Assembly (NCBI RefSeq): GCF_001423265.1
Contig: NZ_LMND01000001.1
Coordinates: 620,548-684,547, forward strand
Length of the DNA stretch: 64,000 nucleotides
Source of the DNA: Methylobacterium sp. Leaf108
GTDB lineage: Bacteria; Pseudomonadota; Alphaproteobacteria; Rhizobiales; Beijerinckiaceae
Direction: 5' to 3'
In this document: positions 63,712-64,000 of the stretch, piece by piece
How positions within the stretch are numbered: position 1 is the first letter of the stretch
Layout of the letters: each line of letters starts with the position of its first letter
Notes under the pieces: model-generated
What the model saw: the letters and a program-made list of their open reading frames with translations, nothing else
Told to the model about the DNA's origin: nothing
Database searches by the model: none
Position numbers and translations under genes: made by a program

Positions 63712-64000
63712 TCGCCCTGCCACAGGCCGGCCTGCCGGACCGCGTCGTCGCGCGGGCCCGGGCCTGGATCGGCACGCCCTATCGGCATCAGGCCTCCCTG
63801 ATCGGGGTCGGCTGCGACTGCCTCGGGCTGGTGCGCGGGGTCTGGCGCGAGGTCCACGGCCCCGAGCCCGAGGTCGCCCCGCCCTACGGCGCGAGCTGGG
63901 CCGAGTCGGCGCCCCGCGGCAGCGATCCCCTCGCGGAGGCGGCCGGGCGCCACCTCGTGCCCCTGCCGCGACCGGATGCGGGGACCGAGCCGGAAGCCGG
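63708..64000 (+). CDS. GTA cell-wall peptidase NlpC/P60 (gp14), 3' truncated
   Basis: The first ~97 codons of a peptidase, cut by the window end. The sequence VVARARAWIGTPYRHQASL and GCDCLGLVRGVW matches the NlpC/P60 active-site Cys region of TIGR02219 proteins, which open the recipient's peptidoglycan. Coupled to gp13 by ATGA. gp15 should follow outside the window. Confidence 0.92.
   Translation, partial: MIALPQAGLPDRVVARARAWIGTPYRHQASLIGVGCDCLGLVRGVWREVHGPEPEVAPPYGASWAESAPRGSDPLAEAAGRHLVPLPRPDAGTEPEA

Noticed and set aside
1..64000. CRISPR array or rRNA/tRNA genes
   Set aside because: No regularly spaced direct repeats with unique spacers, and no recognisable rRNA or tRNA sequence, were seen; the only tandem array is the contiguous 16-base repeat at 51171.

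Overview
The window is GC-rich alphaproteobacterial chromosome, most like Methylobacterium/Methylorubrum or a close Rhizobiales relative. The basis is the codon use, the gene order rho–mnmE–mnmG–rsmG–parA–parB, two perfect chromosomal parS sites, and an RcGTA-type gene cluster. The parAB/parS block suggests the segment is near the replication origin; no dnaA or oriC is visible here.

Layout. 1–8.1 kb: end of a flagellin-like gene with an inserted carbohydrate-binding-like domain, kup, the overlapping pair fpr–bioD, then timA-like, mltA and Smr genes. 8.3–15.6 kb: rho, mnmE, mnmG, rsmG, parA and parB, with parS sites at 11253 and 13236. 16–22 kb: hisS, and on the other strand leuS, lptE and holA. 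22.3–28 kb: a four-gene operon joined by ATGA overlaps, with two glycosyltransferases and two proteins of unknown function. 28–31 kb: a REC-GGDEF protein lacking the phospho-acceptor Asp, and several small exported or cytoplasmic proteins. 31.3–35.1 kb: paoABC-type molybdenum aldehyde oxidoreductase with a clear terminator. 35.3–41.6 kb: an M20 peptidase and an SbcD/SbcC-like (YhaO/YhaN) nuclease–ATPase pair. 41.7–43.3 kb: an AT-rich foreign islet with an IS1595-family transposase remnant and a Clp-fold serine proteinase next to a small ORF.

44.17 kb to the end is an RcGTA-like gene transfer agent structural cluster in canonical order: small and large terminase, portal, prohead protease, capsid, connector, head closure, tail completion, tail tube, gp10, gp10.1, tape measure, gp12, gp13 and gp14, running off the end. 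It is broken by three blocks of non-GTA genes. The first is an antisense vapBC module. The second is a 6.5-kb block with three serine proteases, two Crp/Fnr regulators and an HWE histidine kinase. The third is a PNPOx/GST/LysR block. A consensus-like promoter abutting a perfect AT-rich palindrome precedes the first GTA gene. No integrase or lysis gene is visible in the window.

Three dispersed repeat families punctuate the sequence. R1 is a GC-rich purine/pyrimidine element. R2 is a ~112-bp inverted-repeat element with ends reading CCTCATCCTGAGG. R3 is a ~108-bp element that, in both copies, supplies the stop codon of the upstream gene.
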